Position numbers and translations under genes: made by a program. From positions 1-14,531 of the forward strand of contig JAFDIG010000021.1 in NCBI GenBank assembly GCA_019308145.1: 14,531 bases of DNA, given 5' to 3'. The notes beneath the pieces were generated by a model that had not been told where the DNA came from, did no database searches, and saw nothing but the letters and a program-made list of their open reading frames with translations. This DNA comes from Deltaproteobacteria bacterium. GTDB taxonomy: Bacteria; Desulfobacterota; JAFDIG01. This document shows, in pieces, positions 1-7,966 of this stretch (position 1 is its first letter; every line of letters starts with the position of its first letter).

Positions 1-483
1 GAAAGAACCCCTCTTTGGGATACAAAGGCAAAAGGTGCCTTTTTAGGCATTAAAAAAGATCATACTTATCTACATCTTTTAAAAGCGGTTTTAGAAGGTG
101 TAGCATTCAGTATTGCTGATATCATTTTTAAGGCGGAAAAACTCGCAAAGGTTAAGGTTAATGAAGTGAGGGTTTCTGGAGGTGGATCTAAATCTGATAT
201 ATGGAATCAGATCAAGGCAGATGTCTTGAATATACCAGTTTCAAGAATAAAGATAACTGAAACTGCTCTTTTAGGTTCAGCAATCCTTGCAGCGGTTGGG
301 GTAAAATTTTTCAAAAGCATAAAAGAAGCAAAAGATAGCATGGTTAAAATCGATCATAGATATCAACCAAATCAAGAAAATCACCTATCATATTCAAGAA
401 TTTTTAAACTTTATAAAAAAAGCTACATATCCTTAAAAGATATTTTTCATGAGCTTGATCAAAAAGGAGTTAATGGTGAGTGA
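1..483 (+). CDS. FGGY-family carbohydrate kinase (xylulokinase-like), C-terminal part, 5' end outside window
   Basis: The reading frame is open from base 1 to the TGA at 481-483, so this is the last 160 residues of a longer protein (full FGGY kinases are about 500 aa). It shows the FGGY C-terminal domain: the stretch ERTPLWD near the start, then AVLEGVAFS, then VSGGGSKSDIWNQIKADVL and LLGSAILAAVG, which form the ATP-binding actin-like lobe. The family phosphorylates pentoses, hexoses or polyols with ATP; xylulokinase-like is the closest type by motif, but the substrate cannot be read from this half. An internal GTG at 166 lies inside the domain and is not the start. The end overlaps the next gene by about 11 bases, so the two are probably translationally coupled. 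It fits as the phosphorylation step after uptake by the sugar transporter downstream. Confidence 0.9.
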   Translation, partial: ERTPLWDTKAKGAFLGIKKDHTYLHLLKAVLEGVAFSIADIIFKAEKLAKVKVNEVRVSGGGSKSDIWNQIKADVLNIPVSRIKITETALLGSAILAAVGVKFFKSIKEAKDSMVKIDHRYQPNQENHLSYSRIFKLYKKSYISLKDIFHELDQKGVNGE

Positions 484-1297
484 TAAAAAAGTATCCTTAT
501 TAATGAAAAGCTTATTTGGCATAGAAAAGGCAGTAATAGGCATGGTACATTTTCTCCCATTACCAGGAACCCCTTTATATGATGAGAGAGGAGGTATGGA
601 GAGGATCTATGAGATGGCATTAAGGGATACTAAATTTCTTCAAGAAGGTGGGGTTGATGCAATACTTTTTTGCAACGAAGGTGATATGCCATATTCTACT
701 TCTATTCCGATGGAGATTGTTGCAGCTGTATCCTCACTAGTTGCTAAGATCGCAACAACAATAAAAATTCCCTATGGTATTAACATGCTTTTAGATTCTA
801 CTGCCTCAATAGCTGTTGCTAAAGCTACTGGTGCAACCTTTATAAGAACATTTTTAACTAATGCATATGTTGGGGATATTGGATTCATGGTTACTAAGGG
901 CGCTGAAGCATTGAGGTTAAGAAGAAATATATATGCAACAGATGTAAAAATTATTGCTAACATAACAGCTGGATTTGCAGCTCCTTTGGTTAATAGAGAT
1001 ATTAAAGATCTTGCAAAAGGAGCGGTCTTTATTGGTCTTGCAGATTTATTATGTGTCTCTGGCCCTGCTGCTGGAGTTGAAACTGACATAGAGTTAATCA
1101 AAAAAACCAAAGAGGCGGCACCTTTTACCCCGGTTATTGTTGGAACAGGAGTAAATGAGGAAAATGTAGTAGAGATGTTAAAATATAGTGATGGAGTTAT
1201 TGTTGGCACAAGCTTAAAAGAGGATGATCAAACTTTAAATCCTATTGATCCTATTAAGGTCAAAAGATTTATGGAGGCAGTGAACAAGGCAAGATAA
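473..1297 (+). CDS. BtpA/SgcQ-family TIM-barrel protein
   Basis: A 274-residue protein of the BtpA family (PF03437 type). Seen: the family N-terminal signature VIGMVHFLPLPGTP, then GVDAILFCNEGD, a central GATFIRTF strand, and a C-terminal PVIVGTGVNEENV followed by DGVIVGTSLK, a phosphate-binding-like barrel end. BtpA was named for an effect on photosystem I in cyanobacteria, but homologues in heterotrophs (SgcQ in E. coli) sit in sugar or nucleoside catabolic clusters, as here between a sugar kinase and a sugar importer. Its reaction is not established. Start: ATG 473 is preceded by GGAG at 466-469 with only 3 nt spacing; GTG 476 has a better 6-nt spacing and could be the true start. The upstream ATG at 449 has no ribosome site. 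Confidence 0.88.
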   Translation: MVSDKKVSLLMKSLFGIEKAVIGMVHFLPLPGTPLYDERGGMERIYEMALRDTKFLQEGGVDAILFCNEGDMPYSTSIPMEIVAAVSSLVAKIATTIKIPYGINMLLDSTASIAVAKATGATFIRTFLTNAYVGDIGFMVTKGAEALRLRRNIYATDVKIIANITAGFAAPLVNRDIKDLAKGAVFIGLADLLCVSGPAAGVETDIELIKKTKEAAPFTPVIVGTGVNEENVVEMLKYSDGVIVGTSLKEDDQTLNPIDPIKVKRFMEAVNKAR

Positions 1298-1335
1298 ATC
1301 TAAACCATTAAATTTTTACAAAGGAGGGATAAAAA

Positions 1336-2649
1336 ATGTTATTTAAAAGGAGTTTTAGTTTATCTGTTTTCTTAATTATCTTTTTTATTTCATTAATAAC
1401 CTTACCATCTTTGGCAAAAGAGGTAACACTAAAGATCTCATCTGAAGTTGGCATTCATACCGAAGCATGGAAAACCGATTTGAAACGTCTTTATAAAGAA
1501 AAAGGAATAAAAGTAAAGTTAGAGCAGTTCCCTTTTAAAAAATATAGGGAAAAATTAATGCTTGATTATCAGAGTGGCTCACCATCTTATGATGTAAACT
1601 ATCTTTCTTACGGATGGTATCGTGCATTGGTTGATGGTGGACATCTATATCCTTTAAGCAATTTTGATATAAAGGGATTGAATTTAAGTGAGGTTCCAAA
1701 TATTAATCTCTTTTTTGGAAAGGATAAGAAACTCTATTTCATGCCTTTTATGAATGAAATCGCAGGTATAATCTACAGAAAGGATCTCTTTGAAAATCCC
1801 ACAGAAAAGAAGAATTTTAAGGCAAAGTATGGTTATGATTTAGCACCTCCTAAAACCTTTAAGCAATATAGAGATATTGCAGAATTTTTTTATCGCCCGC
1901 CAAAGCTTTATGGTGTTTCACTCATGGGAAAAAGATCGGTCTTTTTAACCGTCCACTTCATGAACAGACTATGGGGAAGAGGTGGGGATATTCTGGATAA
2001 AAATATGAAGCCGATCTTGAACTCACCTGAGGGTGTTGAGGCATTAAATGATTTAAAGGAAATGTTTAAATATGCAAATCCTGCTGCTTCTACTCATCTA
2101 TTTCATGAAGCAGTTACAGAGTTTACTCAAGGCAAAAGTGCCATGCTTGAGATATGGTCAACTGTTATGTTATATGCAGAGGATCCAAAAAAATCCAGGG
2201 TTGTAGGAAAAGTCTCATTCGCACCAATACCAAGAAGAAAAGATTTTCTAAATAAAGAGGTTCCTTATCTCTATATAGCATGGGGATTTGTAATCGCAAA
2301 CAAATCAAAGAAAAAAGACGCAGCATTTGAATTTATAAAATATATTACCTCAAAAGAGAGTATGATAAGAACTACTCCTCATGGGAATATTCCTGCCCGA
2401 CTTTCAGTTATGGATGCACCAGAGGTTTTAAAGGTATTCCCATGGATGAAAACCATAAAAGAGACAATGTTAAAAAGCAAACTTACTCCCATTTATCCAT
2501 GGATACCAGAAGGAGTTACAATATCTGCTGATTACATATCGCTTGCAGTATCTCAATTCCTATCAGGAGAAAAATCTGCAAAAGAAGCATTAAAAGAGGC
2601 AGATAGAAAGATCTATAAACTCCTCAAAGAGGGTGGATATTACAAATAA
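1336..2649 (+). CDS. ABC sugar transporter, extracellular solute-binding protein (family 1)
   Basis: A 437-residue exported binding protein. Residues 1-27 form a Sec signal peptide: KR at 4-5, a hydrophobic core, and a cleavage site after SLA (Ala27). The mature part follows the family 1 (MalE/UgpB-like) pattern: early KISSEVG strand, KYREKLMLDYQSGSPSYDV, FMNEIAGIIYRKDLF, SPEGVEALNDLKEMF, EFTQGKSAMLEIWS, and a C-terminal AWGFVIANKSKKKDAAFEFI plus SGEKSAKEALKEADRKI. Such proteins capture mono- or oligosaccharides in the periplasm and deliver them to a MalF/MalG permease pair, here the next two genes. A strong AAGGAGG at 1321-1327 sits 8 nt before the ATG. The ligand cannot be told from sequence; the linked FGGY kinase suggests a sugar or polyol that is phosphorylated after uptake. 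Confidence 0.92.
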   Translation: MLFKRSFSLSVFLIIFFISLITLPSLAKEVTLKISSEVGIHTEAWKTDLKRLYKEKGIKVKLEQFPFKKYREKLMLDYQSGSPSYDVNYLSYGWYRALVDGGHLYPLSNFDIKGLNLSEVPNINLFFGKDKKLYFMPFMNEIAGIIYRKDLFENPTEKKNFKAKYGYDLAPPKTFKQYRDIAEFFYRPPKLYGVSLMGKRSVFLTVHFMNRLWGRGGDILDKNMKPILNSPEGVEALNDLKEMFKYANPAASTHLFHEAVTEFTQGKSAMLEIWSTVMLYAEDPKKSRVVGKVSFAPIPRRKDFLNKEVPYLYIAWGFVIANKSKKKDAAFEFIKYITSKESMIRTTPHGNIPARLSVMDAPEVLKVFPWMKTIKETMLKSKLTPIYPWIPEGVTISADYISLAVSQFLSGEKSAKEALKEADRKIYKLLKEGGYYK

Positions 2650-2656
2650 TCAAAAA

Positions 2657-2690
2657 AGGGAGGGATATTATTCCCTCCTTATTATTTTCT
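2657..2690 (+). terminator. Hairpin attenuator/terminator between binding protein and permease genes
   Basis: Just after the TAA of the binding-protein gene, GGAGGGA (2659-2665) pairs with TCCCTCC (2672-2678) around a 6-nt loop, extended by one G.U and one A-T pair. The following bases are T-rich but broken by A. It is likely a partial terminator or an mRNA-stabilising hairpin that keeps binding-protein expression above permease expression. Confidence 0.6.
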
Positions 2691-2754
2691 TATTATTTTA
2701 ATTAAATGATTGTTATTTTCACTTAAAAAATCTTGAGCAAAAACCGAGGGATAA

Positions 2755-3654
2755 GTGAAAATCATATCAAATTTTTTAGGATATATAAAAGGTAGATGGC
2801 ATATAAAATATGCATTAATCCTTCCTACTTTTATCTTTCTACTCGTATTAGTTTTTTTCCCTCTTCTTTATTCTTTTAAGCTATCATTTTATTCATGGAA
2901 TCTTTTAAGGCCTAAGTTAGGGCTTAAATTTATAGGTCTTGATAATTACTTATATCTCTTTTCCGACCCACAAATATCCAATGCTCTTTTTTTAACATTC
3001 TATTTTACCATAGGAGCAGTTGGATTAGAGTTGCTTTTTGGAATGGCTCTTGCCCTTCTTTTAAATCAGGATTTAAAGGGTGGAAGATTATATAAATCCT
3101 TTCTTTTGATCCCATTGATGACTGCACCTGTTGTGGCTGGCTTTACTTGGAATTATTTATTGCATCTTGAATTTGGCCCAATCCCTCAGATATTAAAATT
3201 TTTAGGTTTTACCTCTTTAGCATCCCGTCCTATCTTAGCAAGCAAAGAGTTGGTTATGCCTGCTATTATACTGGTTGATGTGTGGCAAACAACACCTTTT
3301 GTAATGCTTGTTATATTAGCAGGGCTTCAAGCAATCCCTATTGAGCCTTATGAAGCTGCTAAGGTAGATGGAGCATCATCTACTCAGATCTTCTTTAAAA
3401 TTACGCTGCCTATGTTAAAACCAGCAATTCTTGTAGCCCTTTTGATTAGAACAATCCATGCAATAAGGTTCTTTGACGTTGCGTTTGTAATGACAGGTGG
3501 AGGACCAGGTACAGCATCAGAGCTTTTGCCTCTTTATAATTACAGTGTATGCTTTGTAGACTTTAATTTAGGTTATGGCTCTGCTATATCATTTCTCGTT
3601 CTTGGAGTTTCTGCAATTTTTAGCTTTTTATATATAATATTTTTGAGAAGGTAG
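2755..3654 (+). CDS. ABC sugar transporter permease, MalF/UgpA type
   Basis: A 299-residue inner-membrane permease. It has about six hydrophobic segments, the first at roughly residues 18-42, a periplasmic GLDNYLYLF stretch typical of MalF/UgpA proteins, and the cytoplasmic EAA loop EAAKVDGASSTQIFFKITLP starting at residue 200, which contacts the ATPase. Start is GTG 2755, with GAGGG at 2746-2750 four nt upstream; there is no alternative ATG nearby. It ends TAG at 3654, five bases before the next permease. The 105-nt gap from the binding-protein gene contains the hairpin described separately. Pairs with the following gene to form the membrane channel. Confidence 0.93.
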   Translation: MKIISNFLGYIKGRWHIKYALILPTFIFLLVLVFFPLLYSFKLSFYSWNLLRPKLGLKFIGLDNYLYLFSDPQISNALFLTFYFTIGAVGLELLFGMALALLLNQDLKGGRLYKSFLLIPLMTAPVVAGFTWNYLLHLEFGPIPQILKFLGFTSLASRPILASKELVMPAIILVDVWQTTPFVMLVILAGLQAIPIEPYEAAKVDGASSTQIFFKITLPMLKPAILVALLIRTIHAIRFFDVAFVMTGGGPGTASELLPLYNYSVCFVDFNLGYGSAISFLVLGVSAIFSFLYIIFLRR

Positions 3655-3659
3655 AAAAT

Positions 3660-4487
3660 ATGGGGAAATTTTATCATCTAAAAAGGTTCATTAATTATAT
3701 TATTGTTATAATTATAGTATTTGCAGCACTCTTTCCGATCTATTGGATATTTCAATCCTCTTTTAAGCCACCTATTGAACACTTAACTTCGCCACCTTTG
3801 TGGTTCCCTAAACATATAACAGGTGAAAATTACATTTCATTATTCAAAAATTCTGATATTGTGGAAACACTTTTAAATAGCATAATAATAACATCTCTTT
3901 CTGTGTTTATTGCTATGCTGATAGGAACCCCTGCTGCTTATTCAATTGCCAGATTCAATGTAGGTGGAATAAACTTCCCTTTGTTTATCCTTCTTGTCAG
4001 AATGACACCTCCGATTGTGTTTGTGATCCCTTTCTTTTTGATCGCAAAAAAATTAGGCCTTCAGGATAGTTATATCTCGATAATCTTAACAGAGGTTTTC
4101 TTTATTATCCCATTAGCAGTCTGGATGATGATAGGTTTTTTCTATGATCTCCCAACATCTTTAGAGGAAGCAGCTATGGTTGATGGCTGTTCAAGATGGC
4201 AAGCTATGGTAAAAATCGTCTTGCCACTTACATCCCCAGGATTAGCTGCAACTGCCATACTCTGCTCCATTCTTGTTTGGAATGATTTTTTGTTTCCTTT
4301 AATATTAACAGGAAGCAGAACAAGAACATTGCCTGTTTTGGTAAACTCCTTTGTGACTCAAAGGGGTTTAGATTATGGGCTGATGTGCGCAACAGGGGTT
4401 ATAATGACAATACCTATGGCTATATTTGGAGTAGCTGTCCAAAAGTATCTTGTACAAGGTTTAACATCAGGTGCAATGAAAGGTTAA
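3660..4487 (+). CDS. ABC sugar transporter permease, MalG/UgpE type
   Basis: A 275-residue second permease of the carbohydrate importer. Residues 10-32 form the first membrane helix, followed by the MalG-type periplasmic stretch (SSFKPPIEHL, PLWFPKHITGENYISLF), four to five more helices and the EAA loop EAAMVDGCSRWQAMVKIVLP beginning at residue 170. The C-terminus ends QGLTSGAMKG, the typical ending of UgpE/MalG proteins. The ribosome site GAGAAGG overlaps the stop of the preceding permease, so translation is probably coupled. No ATP-binding subunit follows; the gene is the last of the plus-strand cluster. The energising ATPase must be encoded upstream of the window or be a shared MsmX/UgpC-type protein. 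Confidence 0.93.
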   Translation: MGKFYHLKRFINYIIVIIIVFAALFPIYWIFQSSFKPPIEHLTSPPLWFPKHITGENYISLFKNSDIVETLLNSIIITSLSVFIAMLIGTPAAYSIARFNVGGINFPLFILLVRMTPPIVFVIPFFLIAKKLGLQDSYISIILTEVFFIIPLAVWMMIGFFYDLPTSLEEAAMVDGCSRWQAMVKIVLPLTSPGLAATAILCSILVWNDFLFPLILTGSRTRTLPVLVNSFVTQRGLDYGLMCATGVIMTIPMAIFGVAVQKYLVQGLTSGAMKG

Positions 4488-4776
4488 TGAGGAAAAATAA
4501 ATAAATAAAATCTTACTCCCTTTATATCTGTTACTCATTAATAACTTCACTATCTTGATTTATTAAAAAATCTTTTTATATCAGGTAAAAAAATAACTAA
4601 AATCTTGTAACCTCTTAAATTCTTATATACTTGCAGGTTGTTAGAAGTGATACCTCTATCCCCCTTGATGAGTTGCCTTACGGATTTAAGCTTTTTGAAA
4701 AGGTTCCGTTGAGTGAGATTAAGTAAAATTAAATTTGTATAATAATCAAAAATCATAAAAAAATAAGGAATTTCCC
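4488..4776. other. Short intergenic stretch with a possible coding remnant
   Basis: No complete gene is supported in these 289 bases between convergent genes. On the plus strand, the frame from 4619 to the TAA at 4724-4726 reads as 35 residues including VVRSDTSIPLDELPYGFKLF, which looks protein-like but has no ATG and no ribosome site. The opposite strand holds a 68-codon frame (4550-4756) that begins right after a terminator and also lacks a ribosome site. It may be a decayed gene end; I could not assign a family. Confidence 0.3.
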
Positions 4777-4779
4777 TTA
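4757..4779 (-). terminator. Intrinsic terminator of the minus-strand TolB/barrel gene
   Basis: Read on the minus strand, TAAGGG pairs with TCCTTA (one G.U pair) around a 4-nt loop and is followed directly by seven T. The stem overlaps the TAA stop codon at 4779-4777. Confidence 0.65.
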
Positions 4780-7680
4780 AAACGGAATTCCCATCTGCAA
4801 GATAAGGATTGGGCTATTATATTTTTTGTCAGGGCTTCTATCGATCACTGGATAGGCAATGCCTAATCTTATAGTTGCTGGGACAGACCAGAAGGCTTCT
4901 ATGTCAGACCTTAATTCAATCCCTGCTCCCATATTGATATCATTTATTGATATTGAGTTATTAAAAACTCCGCCAAAATCAGTAAATATACCCACATGAA
5001 AATCCCTTAAGAAAAGAGGAAATGTATCTTTTCCTTTATAGATATCCATAATAGGAAAACGATATTCAAGACTTAAAACAAAGGCTTTTTCTCCTTTAAA
5101 ACTGTTTTCAGGAAATCCTCTTAATGGAAAACTTCTCTTGCTTCTCTTTGTTATAAATCCTTCTCCAATGGAGCCTCCAACCCTAAAGCTGCTTAAAGGA
5201 AAAAGATCCTCTCCCCACGACCGTCCTGCTAAAAGGTGAAAGGCTAAGATATGGTGTGAAAATTTTTTAAGCCTAAACTTATTATATGGTATTTTTAAAT
5301 ATTTTTTCATATCAATGGTAAATATCCTTTGATGGAAATCAGTGCCAAAGATTGGAAAACTTTGCTCAAACTCTGCTTTCAGATATGTGCCAGATTCATA
5401 GCCAATTCCTCTTGGCACCTTTTTTCTGTTATCTAAAAAAGCCCCTAAAAAATATCCTGTTGCTTGTCCCTCTTTTATTGGCAAAGCATTATAAGGGATA
5501 GAAGTTATATTCCCCCTATTTTCAAAAAATATTCCTATGTAAGGGTTGAAAAGGGTATAGTTCATAAAAGGTAAACTTGTTCTTATTCTTTTTGAAAGGA
5601 TGGACTCAAGCCTTTCTCTTTTCTGATAAAAATCTTTATTACTTGCCTCATATTCCCCTTCTTCATTTGGCAGATATATAACATCTTCATATTTTAAGGA
5701 AAACCTTGAAGCTTTTATCTCACAAGATGAGTTATCCCAGTTTATCTTGCTTTTTATATACAAATTAAGAAAATTTGCATCTATCCCATATCTAAAGCCA
5801 GTCTCATATTCTATCCTATTTAAAACATCCTTCCCTGAGGTTTTAAAGCCGATTTGTATATCATCATTGCTTATAAACCCATCAGGTGCTAAATATCTTG
5901 GAGGAAAAAGGGTTTTATATGGACTATATTTATAGGCACTTTCTTTTTTATAATTACCCTCTTTATCTTTCCCTTCTATATTTCCTGATTTTTCATCTTT
6001 TGTTATTCCTTTATTATTTTCATTTATCTTAAATTTAGCAATGTCCCATCCTTTAAATGAATAATTTAAGAAATATATTTCATCTTTATTAGCAGCTGGG
6101 AAAAATCCCCCTCCAATCAGGTTGGTAAGTTTTTTTACTCTTCCTGTTTTAAGATTAATAGAATATATGTTGAATACATGATCCCTATCAGAACTAAAGA
6201 ATATCCTATCACTACCTTTTCCCCAAGATGGATGAATATCCTTTGCCTTGTTAAAAGTTAATCTCCTAAAGATTTTTTTATCCAAGCAATAGAGCCATAG
6301 ATCCCAATTTTTGTTTTGAAGAGCAGAAAAAACGATAATCTTACCATTAGGTGAAAATCTTGGGGTTGAGATTCGTCTAAATGGTTTTTTGGCTGAAAGG
6401 ATAAAAGGCTCATCATTTAATATCAATAAAAGATATTCCTTATCCCCATTGCTTTTTATAGCAACTATCCTTTTTTCATTGAATAGATCTGGTTCCCTAA
6501 GCCTTTTAAATCCTTTAATCCCTTTTTTAAAAATAACTTCATTTTTTATTCTTCTTTTAGTTGAGAATAAAAAAAGTTGATTATATTCATGATAAGGATC
6601 TTCTCTTTTTTCTCTGGAGATGAGTATTTTATCATCATATAGGGAGATACCCGTGAGCTTTTCAGTTGTTGGAATAAATTTTAATCTTTTTGTCTTTAAA
6701 TCAAATATCTGTATGCCATTACCTCTATCTTTATCAAAACTTAAGAAATATAAACGATTATTTATTAATTTTAGATTACTTTTTATCTCACCATCATTAG
6801 TAATATTTTCAATCTCTGTTAACCCTTCTCTCTTTATCTTTTGAATCTCTTTTTTTACCTCCTTTGCTTTTTTCATCCGCCACTCATCCCATAGAAGCAA
6901 AAATTTTTCACCAAAGACCTTTTCTGCCTTAATATTGATCTCTAATGGATTTATACCAGAGGAATGGAGATGAAAGAATTCCATCAATCTTTTTTTGCCA
7001 TAAACTTTTATTAAATAATTAACAAAATCATGTCCAAGAGAAAATGATGCCCATTTATAAGGCCATTGATTCAGTGTGTGGCTTGCTTTGTCAATCGATA
7101 AGATATTGCTTTCAGCAACCATGGATCTTATAACCATCTTTTCCATCAGGGAAGTATCAAAAGCAAATGATGCGGCTATACCTTTCTTTAACCAATCTGG
7201 CAAAAGGACGTTTGGCGAGATGGCATTCCCAAAAACCTTATGTAATTTTCCATCAATCCCTTTTGCCATGGTTTCAACAAAAAGTTTTATTAGCTCATAT
7301 CTAAAGATTGATATAAGATAATCATCATTCTCTTTAGAAGAATAAAAGGATAAAGGATTAGGAGATGAAATGTTTAACGTTACCACAGGATAAGGGAAAA
7401 CATCTAAATCGTGATAAGAGAAATCCTTATTATCAATTAAGAGTATATGAGGTTTTTCAAATGGCTTCCATCCTAACAACTCTTCCACGTTTTTATATAT
7501 ATCTTCACCTTTAGAAGCAAGATAATCAGCCTTATCTAAAAGTTTTTTAGGGAAATAGATATAAAAATAAGGGGTTTTAATTGTCATCCAATTTTTATAA
7601 AGAGAGTCTTTTGCTTTTGTTTTTACAGGTATAGCTAAAACAAGAAGTATTATAAATAAGCAGAAAAACTTTATTTTCAT
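4777..7680 (-). CDS. Exported protein: degenerate MA-type peptidase domain, TolB-like propeller repeats, Omp85-like C-terminal beta-barrel
   Basis: A 967-residue protein. Residues 1-23 are a Sec signal peptide (cleavage after TKA). Residues about 30-290 match the MA-type metallopeptidase-like domain often found before TolB repeats; SPNVLLPDWLKKGIAASFA at about 155-173 aligns with the usual PxWxxEG stretch. The zinc motif is degenerate: YELIK at 128-132 replaces HExxH and Lys166 sits where the third-ligand Glu is expected, so it is probably inactive. Residues about 300-550 carry PD40/TolB-type repeats (PRFSPNGKIIVFS; HPSWGKGSDRIFFSSD). A charged low-complexity linker follows (about 550-590), then a beta-strand-rich region to the end with an SFPLRGFP stretch (about 848-855) resembling the Omp85 RGF loop, and a terminal Phe, as expected for outer-membrane barrel insertion. 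It is a single-gene transcript, divergent from wtpA. Cellular role unknown; a surface or outer-membrane assembly role is inference. ATG is preceded by an in-frame stop; AAGGAG lies about 13 nt upstream. Confidence 0.85.
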   Translation of the reverse strand: MKIKFFCLFIILLVLAIPVKTKAKDSLYKNWMTIKTPYFYIYFPKKLLDKADYLASKGEDIYKNVEELLGWKPFEKPHILLIDNKDFSYHDLDVFPYPVVTLNISSPNPLSFYSSKENDDYLISIFRYELIKLFVETMAKGIDGKLHKVFGNAISPNVLLPDWLKKGIAASFAFDTSLMEKMVIRSMVAESNILSIDKASHTLNQWPYKWASFSLGHDFVNYLIKVYGKKRLMEFFHLHSSGINPLEINIKAEKVFGEKFLLLWDEWRMKKAKEVKKEIQKIKREGLTEIENITNDGEIKSNLKLINNRLYFLSFDKDRGNGIQIFDLKTKRLKFIPTTEKLTGISLYDDKILISREKREDPYHEYNQLFLFSTKRRIKNEVIFKKGIKGFKRLREPDLFNEKRIVAIKSNGDKEYLLLILNDEPFILSAKKPFRRISTPRFSPNGKIIVFSALQNKNWDLWLYCLDKKIFRRLTFNKAKDIHPSWGKGSDRIFFSSDRDHVFNIYSINLKTGRVKKLTNLIGGGFFPAANKDEIYFLNYSFKGWDIAKFKINENNKGITKDEKSGNIEGKDKEGNYKKESAYKYSPYKTLFPPRYLAPDGFISNDDIQIGFKTSGKDVLNRIEYETGFRYGIDANFLNLYIKSKINWDNSSCEIKASRFSLKYEDVIYLPNEEGEYEASNKDFYQKRERLESILSKRIRTSLPFMNYTLFNPYIGIFFENRGNITSIPYNALPIKEGQATGYFLGAFLDNRKKVPRGIGYESGTYLKAEFEQSFPIFGTDFHQRIFTIDMKKYLKIPYNKFRLKKFSHHILAFHLLAGRSWGEDLFPLSSFRVGGSIGEGFITKRSKRSFPLRGFPENSFKGEKAFVLSLEYRFPIMDIYKGKDTFPLFLRDFHVGIFTDFGGVFNNSISINDINMGAGIELRSDIEAFWSVPATIRLGIAYPVIDRSPDKKYNSPILILQMGIPF

Positions 7681-7756
7681 TTAAAAACTTTATCTCCTTT
7701 TTAATCCAGCTATAGAAGATGTGGATAAAGATTTACAATTTTTTTGTTTAATTTGC

Positions 7757-7785
7757 TTGACAATTTTTATTAAATAACATATAAA
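7757..7785 (+). promoter_or_regulatory. Sigma70-type promoter for the wtp leader and operon
   Basis: TTGACA (7757-7762), exactly 17 nt, then TATAAA (7780-7785): a near-consensus housekeeping promoter. Transcription would begin near 7792, about 20 nt before the riboswitch, so the whole aptamer lies in the transcribed leader. Confidence 0.8.
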
Positions 7786-7810
7786 ATAAGAAAAAATAAA
7801 TCAAACAAAA

Positions 7811-7923
7811 AGATAATCTCCGAGTTTTTTTGCCTAAATCCTTTATAAGGACATGGCGAAAAAACCGATAAGGTCAATCGTGGAAACGCGAATGGCCCCC
7901 CGTGCTTGGAAAGGAGATTTTTA
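7811..7923 (+). promoter_or_regulatory. Moco/Tuco (molybdenum/tungsten cofactor) riboswitch aptamer
   Basis: The segment ending GGCCCCCCGTGCTTGGAAAGG matches the conserved 3' core of the Moco RNA motif (compare E. coli moaA leader: CCTCCCGTATCTGGAAAGG), and GGTCAATCG...CGAATGGCC matches its middle. Helices read from sequence: P1 AATCTCC (7815-7821) with GGAGATT (7913-7919); a 10-bp stem 7825-7834 with 7855-7864 (one G.U) capped by TCCT/AGGA; CC/GG around GATAA (7865-7873); and TCGTG-GAAA-CGCGA (7878-7891), a GNRA-capped hairpin. The long extra stem of the E. coli element just before the CCTCCCGT core is missing, which is the feature described for Tuco variants linked to tungsten. It precedes wtpABC, a tungstate/molybdate importer, exactly the context known for this riboswitch class. 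Expected logic is OFF when cofactor is plentiful. Moco versus Tuco selectivity is inference. Confidence 0.87.
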
Positions 7924-7930
7924 AGGGGTT

Positions 7931-7960
7931 AACCCATTTTTAGATAAGAAATGGGTTTTT
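7931..7960 (+). terminator. Intrinsic terminator 1 in the wtp leader
   Basis: AACCCATTT (7931-7939) pairs perfectly with AAATGGGTT (7949-7957) around a 9-nt loop, with five T at 7956-7960 then ATAA. The upstream GGGTT (7926-7930) can pair with the same AACCC and may act as a competitor. Confidence 0.65.
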
Positions 7961-7966
7961 ATAACA

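Noticed and set aside
772..1209. 145-codon open frame on the minus strand opposite the BtpA-family gene
   Set aside because: No ribosome site, no recognisable motif, and it is fully antisense to a clear family member; a shadow frame.
7720..7728. TGTGGATAA, a consensus DnaA box on the minus strand (TTATCCACA)
   Set aside because: Only one box, with no cluster, AT-rich unwinding repeats or replication genes nearby; probably chance or a minor regulatory site.
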